From Streptomyces marincola (GTDB lineage Bacteria > Actinomycetota > Actinomycetes > Streptomycetales > Streptomycetaceae): a stretch of DNA of 64,000 nucleotides. The notes under the pieces are model-generated. The model worked only from the letters and a program-made list of their open reading frames with translations. It was not told the origin of the DNA and ran no database searches. The position numbers and the translations under genes were made by a program. The stretch lies in NCBI RefSeq assembly GCF_020410765.1, contig NZ_CP084541.1, positions 4,793,001 to 4,857,000 on the forward strand. Direction: 5' to 3'. Each line of letters opens with the position of its first letter. Positions within the stretch are counted from its first letter, which is position 1. Of the stretch, positions 25,326 through 33,335 are shown in pieces.

Positions 25326-25367
25326 GGTGCCGGGTGCCGGGTGCCGGGTGCCGGGTGCCGGGTGCGG
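25326..25367 (+). repeat. 7-bp tandem repeat (GGTGCCG)
   Basis: Five perfect copies of GGTGCCG plus a sixth with one change, in the 246-base gap between the GNAT gene and the convergent lacI-type gene. The whole gap is very G-rich on the plus strand with many GG/GGG runs, so quadruplex formation on that strand is possible. No gene seen. Confidence 0.85.
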
Positions 25368-25471
25368 TGGCCCGGGTGCGGTCGCGGGTCGTGGTGGGGC
25401 GCGGTCGGTGTGCCCGGTGCGGTCGCGGTGGCCGGTGTGCGGTGGCGGGCGTGGGGGGCCCCTGAGGCGGT

Positions 25472-26518
25472 TCAGGGGCGCGGCGGCGCCGTGGAGTCGC
25501 GCACCATGAGGTCGCCGTGGAAGGTGGCGACGCCCCCGGGCGGCGCGTCCTCGCGGCCGAGGGCGAGCCGTCCGGCCCGGGCGCCCGCGTCGTGCAGCGG
25601 GAGGCGGACCGTGGTCAGGGCCGGCACGGCGTCCACCGCGAACGGCAGGTCGTCGAAGCCGGTCACGGACACGTCCTGCGGAATGCGCAGCCCGCGGTCG
25701 CGCAGGGCCGCGCACACGCCGAGGGCCACCGTGTCGTTGGCGGCCAGGATCGCCGTCAGATCCGGGTCGCGCCGCAGGAGTTCGAGTGTGCCGTCGTAGC
25801 CGGAGGCGCGGTCGTACCCGCCGTGCGTGGTGAGCCGTTCGGCGTCCGCGGCGAGGCCCGCCGCGGCCATGGCCGCCCGGTGCCCCTCCAGCCGGTGACG
25901 TGTCGTGGTGCGGGCGGCCGGCCCGGCGAGGTAGCCGAGGCGGCGGTGGCCGAGGGACAGCAGGTGCTCGGTCAGGCGCCGGGCGCCGCCGCGGTTGTCG
26001 AACGTCAGGGCCAGCGGCTGCGGTCCGTCCTCCGCGGTGGCCAGCGGCGGCCGGCCGCACAGCACGACCCGCGATCCGGCCGCGTCCAGCCGGCGCAGGC
26101 GCGTGGCGAGCGCCGCGCCGTGCGCGGCGTCCTCCACCGCCCCGCCGGTGAGCACGACGGCGGAGGCCCGCTGGCGCTGGAGGAGGGTGAGATAGGTCAG
26201 CTCGCGCTCGGGGGAGCCGCCGGTGTTGCACACGATGGCCAGCTTGCGCGTCGCCTGCCCGATCTCCGACTGCACCGCCCCCGCCATGATCCCGAAGAAC
26301 GGGTCGGCGATGTCGTTGACCAGGACGCCGATCAGATCGGAGGTGGCGGCGGCCAGCGCGCTGGCCGGCCCGTTCACCACGTACTCCAGCTCCTCGACGG
26401 CCCGCAGCACCCTGGTCCTGGTGGCGCCGGCCACGGGGTAGTTGCCGTTGAGAACGCGGGAAACCGTTGCCGCGGACACCCCCGCGCGGGCGGCCACGTC
26501 CGCCAGCGTGACTGACAT
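25472..26518 (-). CDS. LacI-family transcriptional repressor
   Basis: 348 residues. N-terminal LacI HTH (T-L-A-D-V-A-A-R-A-G-V-S ... T-V-S-R-V-L-N-G) at 3-28 and hinge to about 60, then a periplasmic-binding-protein-like sensor (about 62-340, G-V-L-V-N-D-I-A-D-P-F-F). Divergent from the Gfo/Idh operon with a palindromic AAGCGCTT operator between them, so it is the local repressor, relieved by a sugar or cyclitol. Confidence 0.93.
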   Translation of the reverse strand: MSVTLADVAARAGVSAATVSRVLNGNYPVAGATRTRVLRAVEELEYVVNGPASALAAATSDLIGVLVNDIADPFFGIMAGAVQSEIGQATRKLAIVCNTGGSPERELTYLTLLQRQRASAVVLTGGAVEDAAHGAALATRLRRLDAAGSRVVLCGRPPLATAEDGPQPLALTFDNRGGARRLTEHLLSLGHRRLGYLAGPAARTTTRHRLEGHRAAMAAAGLAADAERLTTHGGYDRASGYDGTLELLRRDPDLTAILAANDTVALGVCAALRDRGLRIPQDVSVTGFDDLPFAVDAVPALTTVRLPLHDAGARAGRLALGREDAPPGGVATFHGDLMVRDSTAPPRP

Positions 26519-26545
26519 GCTCTGCTCCCACTTGTCCTAGCCGGT

Positions 26546-26584
26546 GGAGAGAGGTTAGCTTCTCTCCGGGTAGAAAGCGCTTAC
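26546..26584. promoter_or_regulatory. operator region between lacI-type gene and Gfo/Idh operon
   Basis: Two dyads: GGAGAGA (26546-26552)/TCTCTCC (26561-26567) with an 8-base spacer, and GAAAGCGCTTAC (26573-26584) centred on AAGCGCTT. The second fits the classic LacI/CcpA-type operator with a central CG and lies just before the Gfo/Idh ribosome binding site, a repressing position. Confidence 0.7.
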
Positions 26585-26606
26585 TGCGCTCTCTGGGAGG
26601 GAAGGC

Positions 26607-27770
26607 ATGACCACCAAGAAAACTGTCCGGATCGCGATGAACGGCGTCACCGGGCGCATGGGCTACCGGCAGCACCTGGTTCGTTCGATCCTGGCGATCC
26701 GTGAGCAGGGCGGTGTGGACCTCGGCGACGGCTCGGTCATCTGGCCCGAGCCGGTGCTGGTCGGACGCCGCGAGCACGCGCTGCGGGAGATCGCGCGGCA
26801 GCACGGCCTCGACCCCGACACCGACGTGACGACCGACCTCGACGCGGTGCTCGCCGACGACAGCATCGACATTTACTTCGACTCGCAGATCACGCTCACC
26901 CGTGAGGCCGCCATCAAGCGGGCCATCGCCGCGGGCAAGCACATCTACACCGAGAAGCCGACCGCCACCTCGCTCGACGGCGCGCTCGCGCTGGCGCGGC
27001 TGGCGAGGGACGCGGGCGTCAAGCACGGCGTGGTGCAGGACAAGCTGTTCCTGCCGGGCCTGCGCAAGCTCAAGCGGCTCATCGACGGCGGCTTCTTCGG
27101 GCGCATCCTGTCGGTGCGCGGCGAGTTCGGCTACTGGGTGTTCGAGGGCGACTGGCAGCCCGCGCAGCGCCCCTCCTGGAACTACCGCTCCGAGGACGGC
27201 GGCGGGATCGTCGTCGACATGTTCCCGCACTGGGAGTACGTGCTGCACGAGCTGTTCGGCCGGGTGGAGACCGTGCAGGCGCTGACCGCGACGCACGTGC
27301 CCCAGCGCTGGGACGAGCAGGGCAAGCCCTACCAGGCGACGGCGGACGACGCCGCCTACGGCATCTTCCAGCTCGAAGGCGGCATCGTCGCCCAGATCAA
27401 CTCCTCGTGGTCGGTGCGCGTCAACCGCGACGAGCTGGTGGAGTTCCAGGTGGACGGCACCGAGGGCTCCGCGGTCGCGGGCCTGCGCAACTGCCGGGTC
27501 CAGCACCGTTCCGCCACGCCGAAGCCGGTGTGGAACCCGGACCTGCCCGCCACCGAGGTGTTCCGCGAGCAGTGGCAGGAGGTGCCGGACAACGGCGAGT
27601 TCGACAACGGGTTCAAGGCGCAGTGGGAGCTGTTCCTGCGGCACGTGGTGCTCGACGAGCCGTACACCTGGGACCTGCTGGCCGGGGCGCGCGGCGTGCA
27701 GCTGGCCGAGCTGGGGCTCGCCTCCTCGGCGGACGGCCGGCGGCTGACCGTTCCCGAGCTGAGCCTGTGA
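26607..27770 (+). CDS. Gfo/Idh/MocA-family sugar oxidoreductase
   Basis: 387 residues. The N-terminal Rossmann domain opens R-I-A-M-N-G-V-T-G-R-M-G (about 8-19), slightly different from the usual GxGxxG, and has the hallmark Y-T-E-K-P-T (about 113-118) with the Lys that contacts substrate. The C-terminal domain is the usual beta-sheet. These enzymes oxidise a ring hydroxyl of sugars or inositols with tightly bound NAD. First gene of a LacI-controlled operon with DUF993 and a TIM-barrel isomerase, so it probably makes a 3-keto sugar intermediate. Confidence 0.92.
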   Translation: MTTKKTVRIAMNGVTGRMGYRQHLVRSILAIREQGGVDLGDGSVIWPEPVLVGRREHALREIARQHGLDPDTDVTTDLDAVLADDSIDIYFDSQITLTREAAIKRAIAAGKHIYTEKPTATSLDGALALARLARDAGVKHGVVQDKLFLPGLRKLKRLIDGGFFGRILSVRGEFGYWVFEGDWQPAQRPSWNYRSEDGGGIVVDMFPHWEYVLHELFGRVETVQALTATHVPQRWDEQGKPYQATADDAAYGIFQLEGGIVAQINSSWSVRVNRDELVEFQVDGTEGSAVAGLRNCRVQHRSATPKPVWNPDLPATEVFREQWQEVPDNGEFDNGFKAQWELFLRHVVLDEPYTWDLLAGARGVQLAELGLASSADGRRLTVPELSL

Positions 27771-27783
27771 AGGAGGACCGACC

Positions 27784-28947
27784 GTGACGAACGCCATCCG
27801 GCTTCCGGAGCCCGGCGGCACACTGCGCGCGTACCAGCCGCGCGCCGAACCCCTCGACCTCGCACCGCACGGTGCCCCGCTCACCTCGCGCATCGTGTTC
27901 TCGGCCGCGCACGTGGTCGCCGACCCGTTCGCCGACACCACGCCTGACGGCCCGGCGGCGGTGGACTGGGACAGCACGCTGGCCTTCCGCCGCCACCTGT
28001 GGGCGCACGGCCTCGGCGTCGCCGAGGCCATGGACACCGCCCAGCGCGGCATGGGTCTGGACTGGCAGGGGGCGGCCGAGCTGATCCGCCGCGCGGGCGC
28101 CGAGGCGCGCGCGACCGGCGGGCGCATCGCGTGCGGCGTCGGCACCGACCAGCTGACCGGCCCGGCGGACACCGCGGCGGTGCGGGCGGCCTACGAGGAG
28201 CAGCTCGCGGTCGTCGAGGAGACGGGTGCCCAGGCGATCCTGATGGCCTCGCGGGCGCTGGCCGCGTCGGCGCGCGGCCCCGAGGACTACGCGGAGGTCT
28301 ACGGGCACCTGCTGCGGCAGGCGGCGGAGCCGGTGGTGCTGCACTGGCTCGGCCCCATGTTCGACCCGGCCCTCACGGGCTACTGGGGCAGCGAGGACCT
28401 CGACGCGGCCACCGACACGTTCCTCGGCATCATCGAGGCCCACCAGGACAAGGTGGACGGGGTCAAGGTGTCGCTCCTCGACGCGGAACGCGAGGTGCGG
28501 CTGCGGCGGCGGCTGCCGGCGGGCGTGCGCTGCTACACCGGTGACGACTTCAACTACCCGGAGCTGATCGCCGGCGACGAGCAGGGCTTCAGCCACGCGC
28601 TGCTCGGGATCTTCGACCCGCTCGGCCCGCTGGCCGCCGACGCGGTGCGGACGCTGGACACCGGCGATGTCGCGGGCTTCCGCAAGCGGCTCGACCCCAC
28701 GGTGGAGCTGTCGCGGCACCTGTTCCGGGCGCCGACCCGCTACTACAAGACGGGCGTGGTCCTCCTGGCCTGGCTGGCCGGGCACCAGGACCACTTCACG
28801 ATGGTCGGCGGGCTCCAGTCCGCGCGGTCGCTGCCGCACCTCGCGCGTGCCTACGAACTGGCCGACGGACTGGGCCTGTTCCCCGACCCCGCCCTGGCGA
28901 GGGACCGCATGGCGGGGCTCCTGGCGACGCACGGGGTGACGCCGTGA
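27784..28947 (+). CDS. DUF993 family protein (DHDPS-like aldolase fold)
   Basis: 387 residues, full length for DUF993, a family related to dihydrodipicolinate synthase/N-acetylneuraminate lyase TIM barrels. Features: S-R-I-V-F-S-A-A-H-V-V-A-D (about 37-49), G-V-K-V-S-L-L-D (about 225-232) with a Lys in the position where the Schiff-base lysine would be expected, and C-Y-T-G-D-D-F-N-Y (about 249). ATG/GTG at 27784 follows the Gfo/Idh stop by 13 bases; the stop overlaps the next gene (GTGA). Probable lyase or aldolase step in sugar breakdown; reaction unproven. Confidence 0.85.
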   Translation: MTNAIRLPEPGGTLRAYQPRAEPLDLAPHGAPLTSRIVFSAAHVVADPFADTTPDGPAAVDWDSTLAFRRHLWAHGLGVAEAMDTAQRGMGLDWQGAAELIRRAGAEARATGGRIACGVGTDQLTGPADTAAVRAAYEEQLAVVEETGAQAILMASRALAASARGPEDYAEVYGHLLRQAAEPVVLHWLGPMFDPALTGYWGSEDLDAATDTFLGIIEAHQDKVDGVKVSLLDAEREVRLRRRLPAGVRCYTGDDFNYPELIAGDEQGFSHALLGIFDPLGPLAADAVRTLDTGDVAGFRKRLDPTVELSRHLFRAPTRYYKTGVVLLAWLAGHQDHFTMVGGLQSARSLPHLARAYELADGLGLFPDPALARDRMAGLLATHGVTP

Positions 28948-29786
28948 GCGATCTGACCGGGTTCTCCATCAACCAGATGACGGCCAAGCAGCTGCCGCTG
29001 CCCGAGCTGGTCAAGGGCCTCGTCGGCCTCGGCGTGCCGGGCGTCGGCCTGTGGCGCGAGCCGGTCGCAGAGTACGGGCTCGCGGAGTCGGCCGCGCTGG
29101 TCGCCGACGCCGGGCTGACCGTCACCTCGCTGTGCCGCGGCGGATTCTTCACGGCCGTCGAGCCGGCGGAGCGGGCGGCGGCGCTGGCCGACAACCGGGC
29201 CGCCGTGGACGAGGCCGCCGCGCTCGGCACGGACACCCTCGTACTGGTCTCCGGCGGGCTGCCGCCCGGCAGCCGTGACCTGCCGGGCGCGCGCGAGCGG
29301 ATCGCGGACGCGCTGGCCGAGCTGGGGCCGTACGCGGCCGAGCGCGGCGTGCGGCTGGCGATCGAGCCGCTGCACCCGATGTACGCGGCGGACCGGTGCG
29401 TCGTCTCGACGCTCGCACAGGCGCTCGACCTCGCGGAACGCTTCCCCGCCGAGCAGGTGGGCGTCGTCGTGGACACCTACCACCTGTGGTGGGACGACCG
29501 GGTCGCCGAGCAGATCGAACGGGCCGGGCAGGGCGGTCGCATCCACTGCTTCCAGCTCGCCGACTGGGTCACACCCCTGCCCGCCGGGGTCCTCACCGGG
29601 CGCGGGCAGCTCGGGGACGGCGCGGTGGACATGCGCTGGTTCCGCGACGCCGTCGCCGCCGCGGGGTACCGCGGTCCCGTGGAGGTGGAGATCTTCAACG
29701 ACGGCCTGTGGGCGCGGGACGGGCAGCAGGTGCTCGCCGAGACCGTGGACCGCTACCGGGAGCACGTGCTGGACCCGGCCGCCTGA
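28944..29786 (+). CDS. sugar phosphate isomerase/epimerase-type TIM barrel (AP endonuclease family 2)
   Basis: 280 residues of the xylose-isomerase-like TIM-barrel superfamily. Metal ligands visible in the usual order: A-I-E-P-L-H-P (Glu about 141), V-V-D-T-Y-H-L (Asp/His about 177-180), H-C-F-Q-L-A-D (about 202-208) and V-E-V-E-I-F (Glu about 247). GTG 28944 overlaps the DUF993 stop. Such proteins isomerise keto sugars or eliminate the aglycone from 3-keto-glycosides; with Gfo/Idh and DUF993 the operon looks like an oxidoreductive glycoside or cyclitol pathway. Confidence 0.88.
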   Translation: MSDLTGFSINQMTAKQLPLPELVKGLVGLGVPGVGLWREPVAEYGLAESAALVADAGLTVTSLCRGGFFTAVEPAERAAALADNRAAVDEAAALGTDTLVLVSGGLPPGSRDLPGARERIADALAELGPYAAERGVRLAIEPLHPMYAADRCVVSTLAQALDLAERFPAEQVGVVVDTYHLWWDDRVAEQIERAGQGGRIHCFQLADWVTPLPAGVLTGRGQLGDGAVDMRWFRDAVAAAGYRGPVEVEIFNDGLWARDGQQVLAETVDRYREHVLDPAA

Positions 29787-29959
29787 CGAACGGCCCGCCG
29801 CCGCGCCGCACCACCGCGGCGGCGGCCCGTTCGGACACCGGGCACCGGATGCCGCACGCGGCACGCGGTGGCCGCGCCGGGCGTCGTCGACGCGACGGAG
29901 CGGCCCGCGGCCGGGCCGGGACGCGGTTCGGCCCGGCGGAGGCGTTCGGGCCGAGGGGG

Positions 29960-31153
29960 TCAGGCCGGGGCGCCCGGTGCCCCGGCGGCGCCCCGGGCCC
30001 CGGGGGCGCCGGGCGCCCCGCAGGCGGGGCAGTCCTCCCGGGCCGGGGCCCGGGAGTACGTCGTGTCGTGCAGCGCCATCAGGTTGACGCCGAAGCGGAA
30101 CCCGGGCTCGGTCGGCGGGACCCCGGTCAGCAGGGTCAGCGCCGCGTGCGCCATCAGACTGCCGGCGAGGCCCGCGGTGACGGCGTTCACCGGGTTCCAC
30201 GCCATGCGCGGGGAGGCCAGCGACTCGTCCTGTCCCGGCGCGAGGCGCAGGTCCCGCCGCTCGAACTCGGCCGCCCGCAGGCACTCCCAGCATCCGCCGC
30301 GGCCCGGCCGGTACACGCCGACGCTGACCAGCGGGCCGCGGTAGCCGCCGTCGACCCAGGGCAGGCGCGCGGCCAGGCACGTGCGGTTCGTCCACCGCCT
30401 GATGTCCTGCGGCCGGTCGGCGCACAGCAGGAGCGCGTCCCAGGCCCCGGCTTCCCCGGGCGCCCGGGCCAGCAGCGCCGCCAGGTCGCCCGGCGTGCCC
30501 ACGCTGGCCTCCTCACCGGTCACCGTGACGTCGGAGTTCAGCGCCCGCAGGCGCGCGACGCCCGCCGCGACCTTGCCGGCGCCGATGTCCGCCTCGCGGT
30601 ACAGCGTCTGCCGGTTGAGGTTGGACAGCTCGACCCGGTCGGAGTCGACGCAGTGCAGGCGCCCGACGCCGGAGGCGACCAGCGCCTGGGCCGCCACCCC
30701 GCCGACCCCGCCGAGGCCGATCAGCAGCACCGCGGCCTTTTTGAGCCGGGCCTGGGCCTCCCAGGTGTTCGTACGGGGCGACAGGTCCATCCAGCGCAGC
30801 AGCGGAAGGCCGCGGCTGTACCGTTCCGCCTCGCGGTCGGAGAAGAGGGCGGGGCGCGCCGCCGCGGCGTCCTCGACGAAGCCGGCGGCGTTCAGCTGCC
30901 GCAGCGCGTCGCCGACGTCGTCCGCCGTCAGCTCCGTCAGCTCCGGGTGGCCGGCCAGGACGTGGCCGATCAGCGCCTCCTCGGTGCGGCTGCCGTCCGC
31001 GCCGCAGGTGAGGGTCCACAGCCAGCCCGCGGGGTCCTTGATCTCGGCGCCGATTCCGAAGACGACGCTGCCGATACGGATGTCTCCCTCGATGGTGCGA
31101 TAAGCGGTGTGCTCGGGCTTGATCCGCGGCTTCCATAACCGTTCAACGGCCAT
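29960..31153 (-). CDS. ThiF/MccB-like E1 adenylating enzyme with N-terminal PqqD-like (RRE) domain
   Basis: 397 residues from ATG 31153 (AGGAA before it). Residues about 10-98 look like the PqqD-type winged helix that recognises RiPP leader peptides (W-L-W-T-L-T-C-G-A-D-G ... L-R-Q-L-N-A-A-G-F-V). The E1 domain follows: nucleotide loop L-L-I-G-L-G-G-V-G (about 140-148), D-S-D-R-V-E-L-S-N-L-N-R-Q (about 166-178), and two CxxC zinc pairs, C-W-E-C (about 288) and C-P-A-C (about 376). Residues 379-397 are a Gly-Ala-Pro repeat. Divergent from a 23-residue peptide gene. MccB and pantocin PaaA are the nearest known logic: adenylation of a peptide carboxylate to install a modification. Confidence 0.85.
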   Translation of the reverse strand: MAVERLWKPRIKPEHTAYRTIEGDIRIGSVVFGIGAEIKDPAGWLWTLTCGADGSRTEEALIGHVLAGHPELTELTADDVGDALRQLNAAGFVEDAAAARPALFSDREAERYSRGLPLLRWMDLSPRTNTWEAQARLKKAAVLLIGLGGVGGVAAQALVASGVGRLHCVDSDRVELSNLNRQTLYREADIGAGKVAAGVARLRALNSDVTVTGEEASVGTPGDLAALLARAPGEAGAWDALLLCADRPQDIRRWTNRTCLAARLPWVDGGYRGPLVSVGVYRPGRGGCWECLRAAEFERRDLRLAPGQDESLASPRMAWNPVNAVTAGLAGSLMAHAALTLLTGVPPTEPGFRFGVNLMALHDTTYSRAPAREDCPACGAPGAPGARGAAGAPGAPA

Positions 31154-31183
31154 ATGTTCCTGCCCAATTGACTGGTCCGACCC

Positions 31184-31212
31184 TTGACACTCTGCCCCGA
31201 CCGGCGAACACT
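31184..31212 (+). promoter_or_regulatory. promoter of the precursor-peptide/M14 unit
   Basis: Consensus TTGACA (31184-31189), a 17-base spacer and AACACT (31207-31212), about 34 bases before the 23-codon gene. Good sigma-70 (HrdB) match on the -35; the -10 is partial. Supports the short gene being transcribed. Confidence 0.6.
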
Positions 31213-31246
31213 TGCAAGCAGACGTCAGGCCATAGAAGGGGGCGGC

Positions 31247-31318
31247 ATGACCCGTATCGAGATACGACCGCTGGAAAAGAAGGAGACCACGGGGGAGAGC
31301 AACTCCATCGGTACGTAA
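31247..31318 (+). CDS. putative RiPP precursor peptide, 23 residues
   Basis: ATG 31247 to TAA 31316-31318, with GAAGGGGG six bases upstream and a TTGACA promoter before that. The peptide begins M-T-R-I-E-I-R-P-L-E and ends G-E-S-N-S-I-G-T: a charged N-terminal half and a small polar Thr/Gly/Ser/Asn/Glu-rich C-terminus, like a leader plus core. It lies between a divergent RRE-containing E1 enzyme and a co-directional zinc carboxypeptidase. TAA stops are rare in this GC-rich genome, and codon usage (ATC, GAG, AAG) is coding-like. Too short to be sure; no homologue comparison was possible. Confidence 0.65.
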   Translation: MTRIEIRPLEKKETTGESNSIGT

Positions 31319-31358
31319 TCGCGTCCGGCGCCGCGCCGCCCACAGACTTGGAATCCAG

Positions 31359-32702
31359 GTGTCGTTGAAGAGCAGCACGGGTTACCCATCGGTCGACACC
31401 CTGGGCCGGATCGCGCGCGGCATGGTGCGGCGCCATCCGCGGGCCATGCGGCTGAGGACGGTGGGACGCTCGCGCGGGGGCGACCCGTTGCTGCTCCTCA
31501 CGGTCGGCCATGGCGCGCGCAACGTTCTCCTTGTCGCCGGAGCACACGCCAACGAGCCTGTGGGCGGGGCGACTTCACTACGACTGGCGCACAAGTTGGC
31601 CACCGGTGCGACCGGTGCCGGAGGGACGACCGGTACGGGCGGGCGGGTGGCCGACGGGCGGGGGCTGTTCGATCTGTCGCGCGCCTCCTGGCATTTCCTG
31701 CTGTGTCTCGACCCGGACGGCGCCCGGCTGAACGAGAGCTGGCTGCACGGACCGCCCGACCTCCATCGATATTTCCGTGGATTCTACCGGCCGCTGTTCG
31801 CGAGCCAGCCGGAATTCCTGCCCATGCCGGATGACGGGCGCCCGCGGCTGCCCGAATCGGAAACCCTGCTCGCTTTGCTCGACGAGCTGCGCCCGGAGAT
31901 CCAATTCTCCCTGCACGGAAGTGAAATGGGCGGCGCATTCGTGCAGAGTACGCGCGGTATTCCCGGGCTCAGCGGCGCGCTGCGCGATGTGTCCGGGTCC
32001 CTGTCCATTCCCGTGGACATCCGCCCGTTCGACGGAATCGACTGGCACGCGGCGGGCCCTGGCGTCCTCGTCCTGCCCGAGCCGGGGGACGGCCGCGAAC
32101 GCGACCCCTCGGGGCTGACCACCGGGACCACGTGGCTGTACCCGGCGCGCCACGGCACGGCGACCGTGATCCTTGAGGTCCCGGCCTGGGCCGTCGCCGC
32201 CGTCGCCGACCCCGCGCCCCACCCCGACCCGGAGAAGGCCGTCGCGCTGGCCGCGGAGAGCCTGCTCGAACGCATCGGCCGCGTTGCCGCCCTGGTCGGG
32301 GAGCCGGGGACGCTGCGCGGCGGGGAGCCCGACCCGTTCCTGCGGGCCGTGGCCGAACTGGTCGCCGTCGCGCCCGGCGTCGTCGACACCTGGCTGCGCC
32401 CCGACTTCAGGTACGCCGACGGAACGCGGCCCGCGGCCACGCGCGGCAGCGCCGCCGCCCTGCTGATCGCCGCCCGCCGCGTCGCGCTGCGCGCGGCGGC
32501 GATGCTCGCCAGGTCGCCGCACGCCGCCCCGGCGGAACGGCGGGCGCGCGCGGGGCGTGCCGCGGGCCCCGGGGAGCTGGTGGCGGAGTGGTGCGGGGAA
32601 CTGGCGGCCGAGTTCGGGCCGCGCCCCGTGCCCGTCGCCGTGCAGGCCGAGTTCCAGGCCCGCCTCGCGCTGCGCTGCGCCCGCCTGTCCGCCGGCGGGT
32701 GA
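31359..32702 (+). CDS. M14-family zinc carboxypeptidase
   Basis: 447 residues from GTG 31359. Zinc ligands H63 and E66 in G-A-H-A-N-E-P, third ligand His in F-S-L-H-G-S-E (about 186) and the general-base Glu in V-I-L-E-V-P (about 272), so the catalytic set is complete. No signal peptide, hence cytoplasmic, unlike digestive carboxypeptidases. The C-terminal third (about 300-445) is Ala/Arg-rich helical. It follows the 23-residue peptide gene by 40 bases and is probably in the same transcript; a role in trimming the modified peptide from its C-terminus is inferred. M14 genes also occur in DUF3830/maleate-isomerase operons. Confidence 0.85.
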   Translation: MSLKSSTGYPSVDTLGRIARGMVRRHPRAMRLRTVGRSRGGDPLLLLTVGHGARNVLLVAGAHANEPVGGATSLRLAHKLATGATGAGGTTGTGGRVADGRGLFDLSRASWHFLLCLDPDGARLNESWLHGPPDLHRYFRGFYRPLFASQPEFLPMPDDGRPRLPESETLLALLDELRPEIQFSLHGSEMGGAFVQSTRGIPGLSGALRDVSGSLSIPVDIRPFDGIDWHAAGPGVLVLPEPGDGRERDPSGLTTGTTWLYPARHGTATVILEVPAWAVAAVADPAPHPDPEKAVALAAESLLERIGRVAALVGEPGTLRGGEPDPFLRAVAELVAVAPGVVDTWLRPDFRYADGTRPAATRGSAAALLIAARRVALRAAAMLARSPHAAPAERRARAGRAAGPGELVAEWCGELAAEFGPRPVPVAVQAEFQARLALRCARLSAGG

Positions 32703-32777
32703 CGAACGCGCCGCCGCGCCGCGGCCCTTCGGCGTGGCATGGTGGGTTCGGCCCGCCCCACCACCAGGAGGGAACCC

Positions 32778-33287
32778 ATGACGAACGCCGACGACCGGTT
32801 CATCACCGTCTCGCTCGACAAGCGCGGGGTCAGCTGCACCGCCCGGCTGCTGAGCGACCGCGCGCCGATCACGTGCGACGCCGTGTGGAACGCGCTGCCG
32901 CTGGGCGGCGACGTCTACCACGCGAAGTACGCGCGCAACGAGATCTACGCGCTGGTGCCGCCGTTCGCGCCGCAGGAACCGCCGCTGGAGAACCCGACGG
33001 TCACGCCGATCCCCGGCGACCTGTGCTACTTCACGTTCTCCGACACCCAGCTCGGCACCAGCTCCTACGGGTACGAGAACGACGCGAAGCACCAGGGCCG
33101 CACGACGGTGGTGGACCTGGCGCTGTTCTACGAGCGCAACAACCTGCTGATCAACGGCGACGCGGGCTGGGTGCCCGGCATCGTCTGGGGCACCGTGGTG
33201 GACGGCCTCGACCGCATGGCGGACGCCTGCCAGGACCTGTGGCGGGCCGGCGCCCTCGGCGAGAGCCTGAACTTCCGCCGCGCGTGA
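32778..33287 (+). CDS. DUF3830 family protein (cyclophilin-like fold)
   Basis: 169 residues from ATG 32778, preceded by AGGAGGG. Belongs to DUF3830, a cyclophilin-like-fold family without established biochemistry, usually found beside amidases, 2-hydroxyacid dehydrogenases, maleate-isomerase-like proteins and M14/M20 peptidases, exactly as here. Visible features: A-V-W-N-A-L-P-L-G-G-D-V-Y-H-A (about 35-49) and P-I-P-G-D-L-C-Y-F-T (about 80-89). Same strand as the M14 gene, 75 bases after it, so possibly one operon. Confidence 0.82.
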   Translation: MTNADDRFITVSLDKRGVSCTARLLSDRAPITCDAVWNALPLGGDVYHAKYARNEIYALVPPFAPQEPPLENPTVTPIPGDLCYFTFSDTQLGTSSYGYENDAKHQGRTTVVDLALFYERNNLLINGDAGWVPGIVWGTVVDGLDRMADACQDLWRAGALGESLNFRRA

Positions 33288-33335
33288 GTCCTTCACCCGG
33301 GCGCGCCCCGCGCGCCCGGGCGGAAGGACCTGCGG

